A stretch of 64,000 nucleotides of DNA from Flavonifractor avistercoris (GTDB taxonomy: Bacteria; Bacillota; Clostridia; Oscillospirales; Oscillospiraceae). Below are positions 32,948 through 42,753 of the stretch, piece by piece. The position numbers and the translations under genes are program-made. Under the pieces are notes generated by a model. The model saw nothing but the letters and a program-made list of their open reading frames with translations. It was not told the DNA's origin and did no database searches. The stretch is taken from contig DWXT01000103.1 in NCBI GenBank assembly GCA_019119085.1, positions 1-64,000 of the forward strand. The letters are read 5' to 3'. The first letter of the stretch is position 1; every line of letters starts with the position of its first letter.

Positions 32948-33502
32948 ATGAAAGAGGTCAACAAGGAATTCGATGCAAAGATGCAGAAGACCATTGACGT
33001 GGTCATGAGCGATTTCGCCAGCGTCCGGGCCGGGCGGGCCAACGCCGCCGTGCTGGACAAGATCACTGTGGATTACTACGGCGCGCCCACCCCCCTGAAC
33101 CAGGTGGCGGCCATCTCCTCCCCCGACCCCCGCAGCCTGATGATCCAGCCCTGGGACGGCACCCTGCTCAAGGCCATTGAGAAGGCCATCCAGACCTCCG
33201 ACCTGGGCATCAACCCCCAGAATGACGGCAAGGTGATCCGCCTGGCCTTCCCGCAGCTCACCGAGGAGCGCCGCAAGGAGCTGACCAAGCAGGTGCGCAA
33301 GTATGGCGAGGCCGGCAAGGTGGCCATCCGCAACATCCGCCGGGACGCCATGGACAAGTTCAAGGCCCTGGAGAAGAAGTCGGAGATCACCGAGGACGAC
33401 CGGAAGGACTACGAGAAGGAGCTTCAGGACATCACCGAGAAGCGCTGCAAGCAGATCGACGAGCTCACCGCCAAGAAAGAGGCGGAGCTGATGGCGGTCT
33501 GA
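32948..33502 (+). CDS. frr: Ribosome recycling factor
   Basis: RRF works with EF-G to split ribosomes after termination. The 184-residue protein has the usual helical bundle with the inserted domain: SVRAGRANAAVLDKITVDYY, PTPLNQVAAISSPDPRSL, GINPQNDGKVIRLAFPQLTE and the basic VRKYGEAGKVAIRNIRRDA. ATG 32948 lies after AAGGAGG at the end of pyrH, two bases beyond its stop. Start codons further upstream in this frame fall inside pyrH. Confidence 0.98.
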   Translation: MKEVNKEFDAKMQKTIDVVMSDFASVRAGRANAAVLDKITVDYYGAPTPLNQVAAISSPDPRSLMIQPWDGTLLKAIEKAIQTSDLGINPQNDGKVIRLAFPQLTEERRKELTKQVRKYGEAGKVAIRNIRRDAMDKFKALEKKSEITEDDRKDYEKELQDITEKRCKQIDELTAKKEAELMAV

Positions 33503-33527
33503 GCCGAAAAACGGCAATACGTTATCC

Positions 33528-33555
33528 TGGTGCGGGACACCTGTGTGTCCCGCAC
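33528..33555. repeat. Perfect 12-base hairpin between frr and uppS
   Basis: GGTGCGGGACAC (33528-33539) pairs with GTGTCCCGCACC (33544-33555), loop CTGT. No T-run follows, so it may be a repeat or mRNA-processing signal rather than a terminator inside the operon. Confidence 0.65.
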
Positions 33556-33586
33556 CCCTATTCATGTGACCAGGTAGGGTTTCATC

Positions 33587-34336
33587 ATGGCTTTTATCAA
33601 ACCAACTCAACCGAAGGATGAGCCGACGGTGGATTTTTCCCGGCTGCCCCGCCACGTGGCCATCATCATGGACGGAAACGGACGCTGGGCCAAGCGCCGG
33701 GGCCTGCCCCGCACGGCGGGCCACGCCGCCGGGGCGGAGACCTTCCGCACCATCGCCACCTACTGCAAGGACATCGGGCTGGAGTATCTCACCGTCTACG
33801 CCTTCTCCACGGAGAACTGGAAGCGGCCGCTGGAGGAGGTCTCCGCCATTGTGGGCCTGCTGAAAAAATATCTGCTGGAGTCCATCCAGAAGATGGAGCG
33901 GGATAAGATCAAGCTCCACTTCTTCGGGGATCTGGAGCCCCTGCCCGGAGAGCTCCGGGAGATGTGCGACCGAACCAACGAGATCTCCAAGCGGTATGAC
34001 GGCATGCAGGTCAACGTCTGCTTCAACTACGGCGGGCGGGACGAGATCGTCCGGGCCGCCCGGGCCTTTGCCCTGGACTGTGCGGCTGGGCGGCGGCGGC
34101 CGGAGGAGCTGACCGAGGGCATGTTCGGGGAGTATCTCTACTCCGCCGGGGTGCCGGATCCGGATCTGGTGATCCGTCCCAGCGGGGAGATGCGGCTGTC
34201 CAACTTCCTGCTTTGGCAGTCGGCCTATGCCGAGCTCTATATGACGGATGTGCTGTGGCCCGACTTTACGCCGGAAGAGCTGTGCCGGGCGCTGGCGGCC
34301 TATCAGAGCCGTGACCGCCGGTTTGGAGGTGTATGA
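33587..34336 (+). CDS. uppS: Isoprenyl transferase (undecaprenyl diphosphate synthase)
   Basis: Adds isopentenyl units to farnesyl diphosphate to make the C55 lipid carrier for cell wall synthesis. The 249-residue cis-prenyltransferase shows HVAIIMDGNGRWAKRRGLPR with the catalytic Asp, AGAETFRTI, LTVYAFSTENWKRP, FFGDLEPLP, NVCFNYGGRDEIV, and DLVIRPSGEMRLSNFLLWQ. ATG 33587 has only a weak ribosome binding site (AGGTAGGG). cdsA starts two bases after its stop. Confidence 0.96.
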   Translation: MAFIKPTQPKDEPTVDFSRLPRHVAIIMDGNGRWAKRRGLPRTAGHAAGAETFRTIATYCKDIGLEYLTVYAFSTENWKRPLEEVSAIVGLLKKYLLESIQKMERDKIKLHFFGDLEPLPGELREMCDRTNEISKRYDGMQVNVCFNYGGRDEIVRAARAFALDCAAGRRRPEELTEGMFGEYLYSAGVPDPDLVIRPSGEMRLSNFLLWQSAYAELYMTDVLWPDFTPEELCRALAAYQSRDRRFGGV

Positions 34337-34338
34337 CA

Positions 34339-35163
34339 ATGGGCAAGCGAATCCTTGTGGCGGTGATCTTTATCCCGCTGCTGCTGGTGCTCATCTACGG
34401 GATTGCACCTGCCTACCCCTGGGCCCTGTGCCTGCTGGTTGCCGGACTGTCCATGATCTCGGTGCATGAGGTGCTCTGGTCTACCGGCTTTTTGAAGCAC
34501 GCCCGCATCTCCGGCTACTCCATCTTGCTGGCGGGCCTGATCCCCTTCTGGGTCTACTACGACGGAGAGAGCCTGCCCGCCCTGTGCGGCCTGTTTGTGT
34601 ATGTGGTGCTCCTCTTTGCCGAGGCCATCGCCGCCCACAAGCGCATCAGCCTGGAGAAGCTGGGAGGCGCCTTTTTCCTGTCCATCGTGATCCCCTTCTT
34701 CCTGTCCTCCTTCCTGCGCATCCGGCAGATGGAGCACTGGCAGTACCTGATCCTCCTGCCCCTGGAGGCGGCCTTCCTCAGCGATGCCTTCGCCCTGTTT
34801 GCCGGCATGGCCTTTGGAAAGCACAAGCTGGCCCCGGAGCTCTCCCCCAAAAAGACGGTGGAGGGGGCCGTGGGCGGCTTTGCCGGCGCGGTGGTTTGTA
34901 CCGTGCTCTATGGCGTGGTGCTCCAGTTCGGGTTCCAGGTACCGGTGAACTATCTGTATCTGGCCGTCTACGGCGCACTGGGCAGCGCGGCCTCCCAGCT
35001 GGGGGATCTGGCCTTTTCCTATATCAAGCGGGAGTACGGGCTGAAGGATTTCGGCAATATTCTGCCCGGACACGGCGGCATCCTGGATCGGTTTGACAGC
35101 GTGATCTTCTGCGCGCCGCTGATGGAGCTGCTGCTCCACCTTCTGCCCGCGGTGGGGGTGTAG
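34339..35163 (+). CDS. cdsA: Phosphatidate cytidylyltransferase
   Basis: Makes CDP-diacylglycerol from CTP and phosphatidic acid, the branch point of phospholipid synthesis. The 274-residue protein is mostly membrane helices, with the CdsA signature near the end: LSPKKTVEGAVGGFAG and LKDFGNILPGHGGILDRFDS. I prefer ATG 34339, nine bases after GGAGG; ATG 34333 overlaps the uppS stop but lies only three bases from that site. Confidence 0.95.
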   Translation: MGKRILVAVIFIPLLLVLIYGIAPAYPWALCLLVAGLSMISVHEVLWSTGFLKHARISGYSILLAGLIPFWVYYDGESLPALCGLFVYVVLLFAEAIAAHKRISLEKLGGAFFLSIVIPFFLSSFLRIRQMEHWQYLILLPLEAAFLSDAFALFAGMAFGKHKLAPELSPKKTVEGAVGGFAGAVVCTVLYGVVLQFGFQVPVNYLYLAVYGALGSAASQLGDLAFSYIKREYGLKDFGNILPGHGGILDRFDSVIFCAPLMELLLHLLPAVGV

Positions 35164-35167
35164 TGCC

Positions 35168-36313
35168 GTGGAGGAAAAACGCTGTATCTCCCTGCTGGGC
35201 TCCACCGGCTCCATCGGCCGGCAGGCCCTGGAGGTGATCGCGGCCGAGGATATGGCCGTGGCCGCCCTGACGGCCAACCGGGACGTGGATCGGCTGGAGG
35301 AGCAGTGCCGCCGCTTCCGCCCGGCGCTGGCGGTGATGATGGATCCGGCGGCGGCGTCTGATCTGCGGGTGCGCCTGGCGGACACCGGAATCCGGGTGGC
35401 CGCCGGCATGGACGGCCTGCTGGAGGCCGCCGTCCTGCCCCAGGCGGACACGGTGCTCACCGCCGTGGTGGGCATTGTGGGCCTGCGGCCCACCCTGGCG
35501 GCGGTGGAGGCGGGCAAGCGCATCGCCCTGGCCAACAAGGAGACCCTGGTGTGCGGCGGCGAGCTGGTGATGGATGGGGCCGCCCGCTCTGGCGCGGAGA
35601 TTGTGCCGGTGGACTCGGAGCACTCGGCCCTGTTCCAGTGCCTCCAGGGCTGCCGGGACAGGGGGGAGGTGCGCCGGCTGATCCTCACCGCCTCCGGCGG
35701 CCCCTTCTGGGGCTGGACGGCGGAGCAGCTTGCCCATGTGACGGTGGAGCAGGCCCTGGCCCACCCCAACTGGTCTATGGGGGCCAAGATCTCGGTGGAC
35801 TCCGCCACCATGATGAACAAGGGGCTGGAGTTTATCGAGGCCATGCGGCTCTACCGCATGCCGCCGGAGAAAATTTCCATTGTCATCCACCGGGAGAGTA
35901 TCATTCACTCCCTGGTGGAATACTCTGATCATGCCATCCTGGCCCAGCTGGGCGCGCCCGACATGCGCCTGCCCATCCAGTACGCCCTCACCTGGCCCCG
36001 CCGGAGTGAGGGGGTGGCGAAACCGCTGGATCTGCTCACCTGCCCGCCCCTGACCTTCCACGCCCCGGACTGCGAGGCATTTCCCTGCCTCCGCCTGGCG
36101 CTGGAGGCCGCACGGACAGGGGGCACCGCCACGGCGGTGCTCAACGGCGCCAACGAGGCGGCGGTGGGGCAGTTCCTGGCCGGAAAGCTCTCCTTCGCCG
36201 GCATCGCCCAAAAGGTGGAGGAGGCCCTGGCCGCCATTCCGGCCATCCAGTCCCCCGGCCTGGAGGAGATCCTGGCGGCGGACGAGGCCGCCCGGGCGCT
36301 GGTAAACCGCTGA
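35168..36313 (+). CDS. dxr: 1-deoxy-D-xylulose 5-phosphate reductoisomerase
   Basis: Converts DXP to MEP with NADPH, the committed step of the non-mevalonate isoprenoid pathway. The 381-residue protein shows the NADPH-binding LLGSTGSIGRQALEVI, ALANKETLVCGGELV, PVDSEHSALFQCLQG, LTASGGPFWGW, HPNWSMGAKISVDSATMMNK and IHRESIIHSLVEY, which hold the metal and substrate residues. The start is GTG 35168, close behind a GGGGGTG. With ispG and the ispH fusion in the same window, three MEP-pathway steps are covered. Confidence 0.97.
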   Translation: MEEKRCISLLGSTGSIGRQALEVIAAEDMAVAALTANRDVDRLEEQCRRFRPALAVMMDPAAASDLRVRLADTGIRVAAGMDGLLEAAVLPQADTVLTAVVGIVGLRPTLAAVEAGKRIALANKETLVCGGELVMDGAARSGAEIVPVDSEHSALFQCLQGCRDRGEVRRLILTASGGPFWGWTAEQLAHVTVEQALAHPNWSMGAKISVDSATMMNKGLEFIEAMRLYRMPPEKISIVIHRESIIHSLVEYSDHAILAQLGAPDMRLPIQYALTWPRRSEGVAKPLDLLTCPPLTFHAPDCEAFPCLRLALEAARTGGTATAVLNGANEAAVGQFLAGKLSFAGIAQKVEEALAAIPAIQSPGLEEILAADEAARALVNR

Positions 36314-36325
36314 TTTGAGGTGCCT

Positions 36326-37402
36326 ATGACCATTTTATCCATTGTCCTGATCATCCTGTTCTTCGGGGTACTCATCGCCGTCCACGAGTTCGGCCATTTC
36401 ATCGCCGCCAAGTCCCTGGGGGTGCGGGTGGAGGAGTTCGCCATCGGCATGGGGCCCAAGCTGTTCTCCCGGAAAAAGGGGGAGACCACCTACTCCCTCC
36501 GGGCCCTGCCCATCGGCGGCTTCTGCGCTATGGAGGGGGAGGAGGAGAGCTCCGACGACCCCCGCTCCTTCAGCAATAAGCCAGCCTGGAAGAAGCTGAT
36601 CATCCTGGTGGCCGGGGCGTTCATGAACTTTGTGGCCGGACTGGTGATCATCGTGCTTTTGTTCGCGGTGTCCGGCGTGCCCTCCCTGCCGGTGGTGAAC
36701 GGCTACCTGGCGGGGGCGGAGGACATCCAGGAGCAGGGCCTGCTGCCGGGGGATGAATTTTACTCCATCAACGGCCACCGCATCTACTTTCAGAGCGACG
36801 CCCTTCTCTTCCTGAACCGGGCGGGGGAGGACGTGGCGGTGGAGGTGGTGCGGGACGGCCAGCGGGTGGATCTGGGTACCCTCCACCTGCCCTACCGCAC
36901 CCTCACCGATGAGACCGGCCAGCAGGTGCTCAAGCGGGGCATCACCGTGGGCCAGGTGCGGGAGATGGGCATCCTGGACACCCTGCGCTACGGCTGGTAC
37001 CAGTCCATCGACTACGTGCGCACGGTGTGGATGAGCCTGGGTGATCTGATCAGCGGCGCGATGGGGCTGGACGACATGTTCGGCGTCATCGGTATCGTCG
37101 CGGTGGCCGGGCAGATGGGGGAGCAGGGGGCCCAGGCCGCCGGACTGGCGGGGGCCTTTCTCAATCTGCTCAGCTTCACCGCCCTGATCGCCGTCAACCT
37201 GGCGGTCATGAACCTGCTGCCCATTCCCGCCCTGGACGGGGGGCAGATCCTTTTCGTGCTGGTGGGGGCGGTGTACCGCCTGATCACCCGAAAGACCCTG
37301 GATCAGAAGGTGCTGGGCTACATCAACATGGTGGGCTTTGTGTGCCTGATGGGGCTGATGGTGGTGGTGGCCGTCAGCGACGTGCGGAAGTTCATTTTGT
37401 AA
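36326..37402 (+). CDS. rseP: Site-2 intramembrane metalloprotease RseP/RasP
   Basis: Cuts transmembrane segments of anti-sigma factors and leftover signal peptides within the membrane. The 358-residue protein has the zinc motif HEFGH in LIAVHEFGHFIAAKSLGV, a PDZ domain in the middle (about 115-200, with LLPGDEFYSINGHRI), and the third ligand in NLLPIPALDGGQIL. ATG 36326 has TTGAGGTG upstream; GTG 36320 is too close to it. It could process the ECF anti-sigma protein encoded at 25976, by analogy with B. subtilis RsiW. Confidence 0.95.
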   Translation: MTILSIVLIILFFGVLIAVHEFGHFIAAKSLGVRVEEFAIGMGPKLFSRKKGETTYSLRALPIGGFCAMEGEEESSDDPRSFSNKPAWKKLIILVAGAFMNFVAGLVIIVLLFAVSGVPSLPVVNGYLAGAEDIQEQGLLPGDEFYSINGHRIYFQSDALLFLNRAGEDVAVEVVRDGQRVDLGTLHLPYRTLTDETGQQVLKRGITVGQVREMGILDTLRYGWYQSIDYVRTVWMSLGDLISGAMGLDDMFGVIGIVAVAGQMGEQGAQAAGLAGAFLNLLSFTALIAVNLAVMNLLPIPALDGGQILFVLVGAVYRLITRKTLDQKVLGYINMVGFVCLMGLMVVVAVSDVRKFIL

Positions 37403-37423
37403 ATCCTCGAAGGAGGCATTTTC

Positions 37424-38461
37424 GTGACCCGACAGATTTTCGTGGGCGGCGTCCCCATGGGGGGCGGCGCCCCTGTCACCATTCAGTCCATGACCAACAC
37501 CCGCACCGACGACGTGGCGGCCACCGTGGCGCAGATCCGCCGCCTGGCCGCCGCCGGATGCCAGATCGTCCGGGTGGCGGTGCCCGATCTGGCCGCGGCA
37601 AAGGCCGTGGGGGCGATCAAGGAGCAGATCGACATCCCCCTGGTGGTGGACATCCATTTCGACTATAAGCTGGCCCTGGAGTGCGTGGCCGCCGGGTGCG
37701 ATAAGGTGCGCATCAACCCGGGCAACATCGGCGGGGAGGACAGGGTACGGCAGGTGGCGGATGCCTGCCGCCAGAAGGGCATCCCCATCCGCATCGGGGT
37801 CAACGGCGGCTCCCTGGAGAAGCCCATCCTGGCCAAATACGGCGGTGTCACGCCGGAGGCACTGGTGGAGTCCGCCTTCGGCCATATCAGGCTGCTGGAG
37901 AAATTCGACTTCACCGACATCTGCGTGTCCCTCAAGTCCTCCAGCGTACCGGTCACCATGGCGGCCTACCGCCTGATGAGCAAGAAAAGTGATTATCCTT
38001 TACACCTGGGCGTCACCGAGACGGGCACCCCCCGGATGGGGATTCTCAAGTCCGCCGTGGGCATCGGCGGCCTGCTGGCCCTGGGCATCGGGGACACCAT
38101 GCGGGTGTCTCTCTCCGCCGACCCGGTGGAGGAGGTCTACGCCGCCCGGGACATTCTAAAGGCCGCCGGGGTGCGGAAGGACGGGCCGGAGCTGGTGGCC
38201 TGCCCCACCTGCGGCCGCACCCGCATCGATCTCATCGGCCTGGCCAATGAGGTGGAGGAGCGGCTGAAAAGCGTGGACAAGCCCATCACCGTGGCGGTGA
38301 TGGGGTGCGCGGTCAACGGCCCCGGGGAGGCCTCCGCCGCCGATGTGGGCATCGCCGGGGGCGCGGGAGAGGGCCTGCTCTTCCGGAAGGGGGAGATTGT
38401 GAAGAAGGTACCCCAGGAGTCTCTGGTGGACGAGCTGTTTGCGCTGATTGAGGAACTGTGA
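37424..38461 (+). CDS. ispG: 4-hydroxy-3-methylbut-2-en-1-yl diphosphate synthase (flavodoxin)
   Basis: IspG opens the cyclic MEcPP ring to HMBPP, a [4Fe-4S] enzyme. The 345-residue protein shows APVTIQSMTNTRTDDVAATV at the N-terminus, VRINPGNIGGEDRV, HLGVTETGTPRMGILKS, and the cluster cysteines in ACPTCGRTRIDL and GCAVNGPGEASAADVG. The start is GTG 37424 after AAGGAGG. IspH, which acts next, is encoded at 61660. Confidence 0.97.
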   Translation: MTRQIFVGGVPMGGGAPVTIQSMTNTRTDDVAATVAQIRRLAAAGCQIVRVAVPDLAAAKAVGAIKEQIDIPLVVDIHFDYKLALECVAAGCDKVRINPGNIGGEDRVRQVADACRQKGIPIRIGVNGGSLEKPILAKYGGVTPEALVESAFGHIRLLEKFDFTDICVSLKSSSVPVTMAAYRLMSKKSDYPLHLGVTETGTPRMGILKSAVGIGGLLALGIGDTMRVSLSADPVEEVYAARDILKAAGVRKDGPELVACPTCGRTRIDLIGLANEVEERLKSVDKPITVAVMGCAVNGPGEASAADVGIAGGAGEGLLFRKGEIVKKVPQESLVDELFALIEEL

Positions 38462-38480
38462 CATAGGAGCGTTAGTGAGC

Positions 38481-41400
38481 ATGGCAGAAGCACAGAAGAT
38501 ACCCTTTTTGCGGCTGTTCTCCGCCTGGCGTCCGCCGGAGGAGCTGGCCGGACTGGTGGATCAGTACCTGGTGACCCGGGCGGTGATCGACAAGGCGTCC
38601 CGTTCCATCCGGGCGGAGGTGGCGTGCAGCCGCCTGCCGGACGACGGGCTGCGGCGGCAGATTGAGAGAAGCCTGGCCCTGGCCTACCGGGTGGAGAAGG
38701 TGGAGCTGGACATGGCGGGGGAACCGGCCCCGGCCCCAACGCCCTCCGTGCCGCAGGCGCCGCCTCTGGAGCGGATGACGGCCCCGGCGGTGCCGGCGGA
38801 CAGCGCGCCGGCTCCCGCCCCGGCGGATGATCCCCAGGCCGCCTTCCGGCGGACGGAGGAGATCCGGCGGAAGGCCCTGGCCGGGCTCAAGACCGCCCGC
38901 CCCCGGGAGAAAAAGCCCGGCGGCGGCGCGCCCAGGGGCAAGCTGCTCTATGGCCGCCACGAGATCAAAAAGGAGCCCGTCCCCATGAGCGGCCTGGAGC
39001 TGGACATGGGCACCGTCATCGTGGAGGGCGACGTGTTCTCGGTGGACCACCGGGAGCTGAAAAAGCGGGGCGCCTGGGTGATCTGCTTCGACGTGACCGA
39101 CTACACCGGCTCGGTGCGGGTGTCCAAGTTCTTCCCCGGCGAGGAGGGCAAGCCCATTGTGGACGGGGTGAAGAAGGGGCAGCACCTGCTCATCCAGGGC
39201 AAGCTGAACATCGACCGCTTCACCGGCGACATGGTGCTGGAGCCCTTCGCCATCATGGAGAGCTCCAAGCCGGTGAAGACCGACGACGCCCCGGAAAAGC
39301 GGGTGGAGCTGCACTTACATACCACCATGTCCTCCATGGACGCTCTGACCCAGGTGAGCCCCAAGGCGGGGCCGGACAAGAACGTGGTCAAGCGGGCGGA
39401 GTCCTGGGGCCACCGGGCCATCGCCATCACCGACCACGGGGTGGCCCAGGCCTTCCCCGACGCCTGGCACTCGGCCAAGAACATCAAGATCCTCTACGGC
39501 GTGGAGGCCTACTTCATCAACGACGTGGACGACCGGGTGGCCATCCATGGGGAGGGCGACCAGGGCTTCGACGGGGAGATCGTCTGCTTTGACATCGAGA
39601 CTACCGGCCTGGACAACCGGCGGGACGTGATCACCGAGATCGGCGCGGTGGTGCTGAAAAACGGGGAGATCACCGGGCAGTTCTCCACCTTTGCCGACCC
39701 GGAGCGGCCCCTGACCCGGGAGATCACCGAGCTCACCGGCATCACCGACCAGATGCTGGAGGGGGCCCCCTCCCAGGCGGAGGCCATCAGCGCTTTCCTG
39801 GACTTCGTGGGGGATCGGCCCCTGGCCGCCCACAACGCGGAGTTCGACCTGGGCTTCATCGCCGAGGGCTGCCGCCGCATGGGTCGGCCCTTCGAGCCCA
39901 CCTCCATCGACACCCTGATTTTGGCCCAGAACCTGCTGCCCCAGCTGGGCAAGCACAAGCTGGACATCGTGGCGGAGCATCTGAACCTGCCCGCCTTCAA
40001 CCACCACCGGGCCTACGACGACGCGGCCACGGTGGGCTATATGCTGGTGCCCTTTTTCCAGATGCTGCGGGATCTGGGCGTCCACACCCTCCAGCAGATC
40101 AACCCGGCCATGACCAGGCTGCGCTCCGGCGGCAAGGCCCGCCGCCAGCCCAAGCACCTGATCATCCTGGCAAAGAACCAGCTGGGCCTGCGCAACCTGT
40201 ACCAGCTCATCTCCGCCTCCCACCTGGAGCACTTCAGGCGCTACCCCATTATGCCCAAGAGCCTGATCAACCAGCACCGGGAGGGACTGATCATCGGCTC
40301 GGCCTGCGAGGCCGGCGAGCTGTTCCAGGCGGTGGTGAAGCGGAAGGACTTCGCCGAGCTCAAGCGCATCGCCTCCTGGTACGATTTCCTGGAGATCCAG
40401 CCCCTGTGCAACAACGCCTTCATGCTGCGCAAGGGCATGGTGCAGAGCCAGGAGGAGCTGCGGGACTTCAACCGCACCATCGTGGCCCTGGGGGAGGCCC
40501 TGGACAAGCCGGTATGCGCCACCGGAGACGTCCACTTCCTCGATCCGGAGGACGAGATCTACCGGCACATCCTGCTGGCCTCCAAGGGCTTTGAGGACGC
40601 GGACTCCGAGCTGCCAATCTACTTCAAAACCACCACCGAGATGCTGGAGGAGTTTGCCTACCTGGGCAGGGAGAAGGCCTACGAGGTGGTGGTGCGCAAC
40701 ACCAACCTGGTGGCCGACTGGTGTGAGGACGTGGTGCCCCTGCCCAAGGGGCTGTTTGCCCCCAAAATCGAGAACTCGGCGGAGGAGCTGACGGGCCTGG
40801 TGTGGGGGAAGGCGAAAGCCCTTTACGGCGAGGAGCCGCCCCAGATCGTGGTAGACCGCATCAACGCCGAGCTGGGGGACATCATCAAGTGCAAGTACGA
40901 CGTGATTTACATGTCCGCCCAGAAGCTGGTGCAGGATTCTCTGGCTCACGGCTATCTGGTTGGCTCCCGGGGTTCGGTGGGCTCCTCCCTGGTGGCCTTC
41001 ATGTCGGGCATCACCGAGGTCAACTCCCTGCCGCCCCACTACCGCTGCCCCAAGTGCAAGCACTCCGACTTTGAGGCGGCCAAGGAGGGGGGCTGGGGCT
41101 GCGGCGCGGACATGCCGGACGCGGTGTGCCCGGTGTGCGGCACCCCCTACGAGAAGGACGGCTTCAACATCCCCTTCGAGACCTTCCTGGGCTTCGGCGG
41201 CGACAAGGTGCCCGATATCGATCTGAACTTCTCCGGCGAGTATCAGGCCAACGCCCACCGCTATACCTTCGAACTGTTCGGCCAGACCCACGTGTTCCGG
41301 GCGGGCACCATCGGCACCGTGGCGGAAAAGACCGCCTTTGGCTATGTGAAGAAGTACATGGAGGAGCGGGGGATGCACATCACCCGGGCGGAGGAGAACC

Positions 41401-42647
41401 GGCTGGCCCAGGGCTGCACCGGCGTCAAGCGCACCACCGGACAGCACCCCGGCGGCATGGTGGTCATCCCCCAGAACCGGGAGATCTACGACTTCTGCCC
41501 GGTGCAGCACCCCGCCGACGACCCCAACAGCGACATCATCACCACCCACTTTGAATATCACTCCATGGAGTCTAACCTGCTGAAGCTGGACATGCTGGGC
41601 CACGATGATCCCACCATGATCCGCATGCTCCAGGATCTCACCGGGGTGGATCCCCAAAAGATCCCCCTGGACGACCCGGACACCATGAGCATCTTCACCT
41701 CCTCCAAGGTGCTGGGCTTTGAGAACGACCCCATCCTGGGCCCCACCGGCGCCGTGGCCATCCCCGAGTTCAACACCAAGTTCACCCGGGGCATGCTGGT
41801 GGACACCCAGCCCCACCAGTTCGACATCCTGCTCCGCCTATCCGGCTTCTCCCACGGCACCGACGTGTGGCTGGGCAACGCCCGGGATCTGATTGTGGAT
41901 CAGGGCATCCCCGTCGGCCAGGCCATCGGCTGCCGCGACGACATCATGCTCTTCCTGATCTCCTGCGGCATGCCGGAGAAGCGGGCCTTCAAGATCATGG
42001 AGTCGGTACGAAAGGGCAGGGGCCTGCCCGAGGGGGCGGAGGACGAGATGAAGGCCGCCGGCGTGCCCGACTGGTACATCGGCTCCTGCAAGAAGATCAA
42101 GTACCTGTTCCCCAAGGCCCACGCCGTGGCCTACGTGATGATGGCCTTCCGCATCGCCTGGTTCAAGGTTCACCGGCCCCTGGCTTTCTATGCCGCCTTC
42201 TTCTCCATCCGGGCCAAGGCCTTTGACGCCACCTTCATGTGCCAGGGCATGGATGTGTGCAAGGCCAAGATGCGCGAGATTGAGTCCAAGGAGAAACCCA
42301 CCCCGGTGGAGGAGGACATCCTGGTCACCCTGGAGGTGGTGTACGAGTTCTATCTCCGGGGCTTTACCTTCGAGCACATGGATCTCTACCGCTCCCACGC
42401 GGTGAACTTCCTGCCCGACAACGAGAAGAACAGCCTGCTGCCCCCCTTCACCTCCGTGCCCGGCCTGGGGGAGACGGCGGCCTGGTCGATTATGGAGCAG
42501 CGGAAGGGAAAACAGTTCATCTCCATTGAGGAGTTCTCCGCCGCCTGCCCCAAGGTGTCCAAGACCCACATCGAGCAGCTCAAGGCCGCCGGGGCCCTGG
42601 ACGGCATGCCGGATACCAGCCAGATCACCCTGTTCGACGGATTTTAA
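38481..42647 (+). CDS. polC: DNA polymerase III PolC-type
   Basis: The replicative polymerase of low-GC Gram-positives, with built-in proofreading. The 1388-residue protein has an N-terminal domain, a Pro/Ala-rich linker (about 75-130), an OB domain (GTVIVEGDVFSVDHREL), a PHP domain (ELHLHTTMSSMDALTQVSP, ITDHGVAQAFPDAW), a DEDDh exonuclease inserted in it (IVCFDIETTGLDNRRDVI, AAHNAEFDLGFIAEG, HHRAYDDAATV), the palm (GSRGSVGSSLVAFMSGITEV, zinc-like CPKC...CPVCG, VPDIDLNFSGEYQ), fingers and a C-terminal HhH part. The start is uncertain between ATG 38481 and GTG 38475 behind TAGGAG. It closes the pyrH cluster. Confidence 0.97.
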   Translation: MAEAQKIPFLRLFSAWRPPEELAGLVDQYLVTRAVIDKASRSIRAEVACSRLPDDGLRRQIERSLALAYRVEKVELDMAGEPAPAPTPSVPQAPPLERMTAPAVPADSAPAPAPADDPQAAFRRTEEIRRKALAGLKTARPREKKPGGGAPRGKLLYGRHEIKKEPVPMSGLELDMGTVIVEGDVFSVDHRELKKRGAWVICFDVTDYTGSVRVSKFFPGEEGKPIVDGVKKGQHLLIQGKLNIDRFTGDMVLEPFAIMESSKPVKTDDAPEKRVELHLHTTMSSMDALTQVSPKAGPDKNVVKRAESWGHRAIAITDHGVAQAFPDAWHSAKNIKILYGVEAYFINDVDDRVAIHGEGDQGFDGEIVCFDIETTGLDNRRDVITEIGAVVLKNGEITGQFSTFADPERPLTREITELTGITDQMLEGAPSQAEAISAFLDFVGDRPLAAHNAEFDLGFIAEGCRRMGRPFEPTSIDTLILAQNLLPQLGKHKLDIVAEHLNLPAFNHHRAYDDAATVGYMLVPFFQMLRDLGVHTLQQINPAMTRLRSGGKARRQPKHLIILAKNQLGLRNLYQLISASHLEHFRRYPIMPKSLINQHREGLIIGSACEAGELFQAVVKRKDFAELKRIASWYDFLEIQPLCNNAFMLRKGMVQSQEELRDFNRTIVALGEALDKPVCATGDVHFLDPEDEIYRHILLASKGFEDADSELPIYFKTTTEMLEEFAYLGREKAYEVVVRNTNLVADWCEDVVPLPKGLFAPKIENSAEELTGLVWGKAKALYGEEPPQIVVDRINAELGDIIKCKYDVIYMSAQKLVQDSLAHGYLVGSRGSVGSSLVAFMSGITEVNSLPPHYRCPKCKHSDFEAAKEGGWGCGADMPDAVCPVCGTPYEKDGFNIPFETFLGFGGDKVPDIDLNFSGEYQANAHRYTFELFGQTHVFRAGTIGTVAEKTAFGYVKKYMEERGMHITRAEENRLAQGCTGVKRTTGQHPGGMVVIPQNREIYDFCPVQHPADDPNSDIITTHFEYHSMESNLLKLDMLGHDDPTMIRMLQDLTGVDPQKIPLDDPDTMSIFTSSKVLGFENDPILGPTGAVAIPEFNTKFTRGMLVDTQPHQFDILLRLSGFSHGTDVWLGNARDLIVDQGIPVGQAIGCRDDIMLFLISCGMPEKRAFKIMESVRKGRGLPEGAEDEMKAAGVPDWYIGSCKKIKYLFPKAHAVAYVMMAFRIAWFKVHRPLAFYAAFFSIRAKAFDATFMCQGMDVCKAKMREIESKEKPTPVEEDILVTLEVVYEFYLRGFTFEHMDLYRSHAVNFLPDNEKNSLLPPFTSVPGLGETAAWSIMEQRKGKQFISIEEFSAACPKVSKTHIEQLKAAGALDGMPDTSQITLFDGF

Positions 42648-42692
42648 GGCCGTGCCGTCCCTGACGGGCCGGGCCGTTGGAAACAATTTGGG

Positions 42693-42721
42693 TTGCCAAA
42701 CGGAAGCGTCCGTGTTATCCT
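42693..42721 (+). promoter_or_regulatory. Promoter of the ferritin gene
   Basis: TTGCCA (42693-42698), 17 bases, TATCCT (42716-42721), 33 bases upstream of the start. I see no convincing Fur box around it. Confidence 0.6.
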
Positions 42722-42753
42722 TAACTTACTGAAAGCAGAAAGGGTGACAGCAC

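Noticed and set aside
39315..41816. Long reverse-strand open frame (833 codons) opposite polC
   Set aside because: It is antisense to a clearly recognised gene and its translation is rich in His, Gly, Leu and Val without any motif. It is a shadow caused by high GC content.
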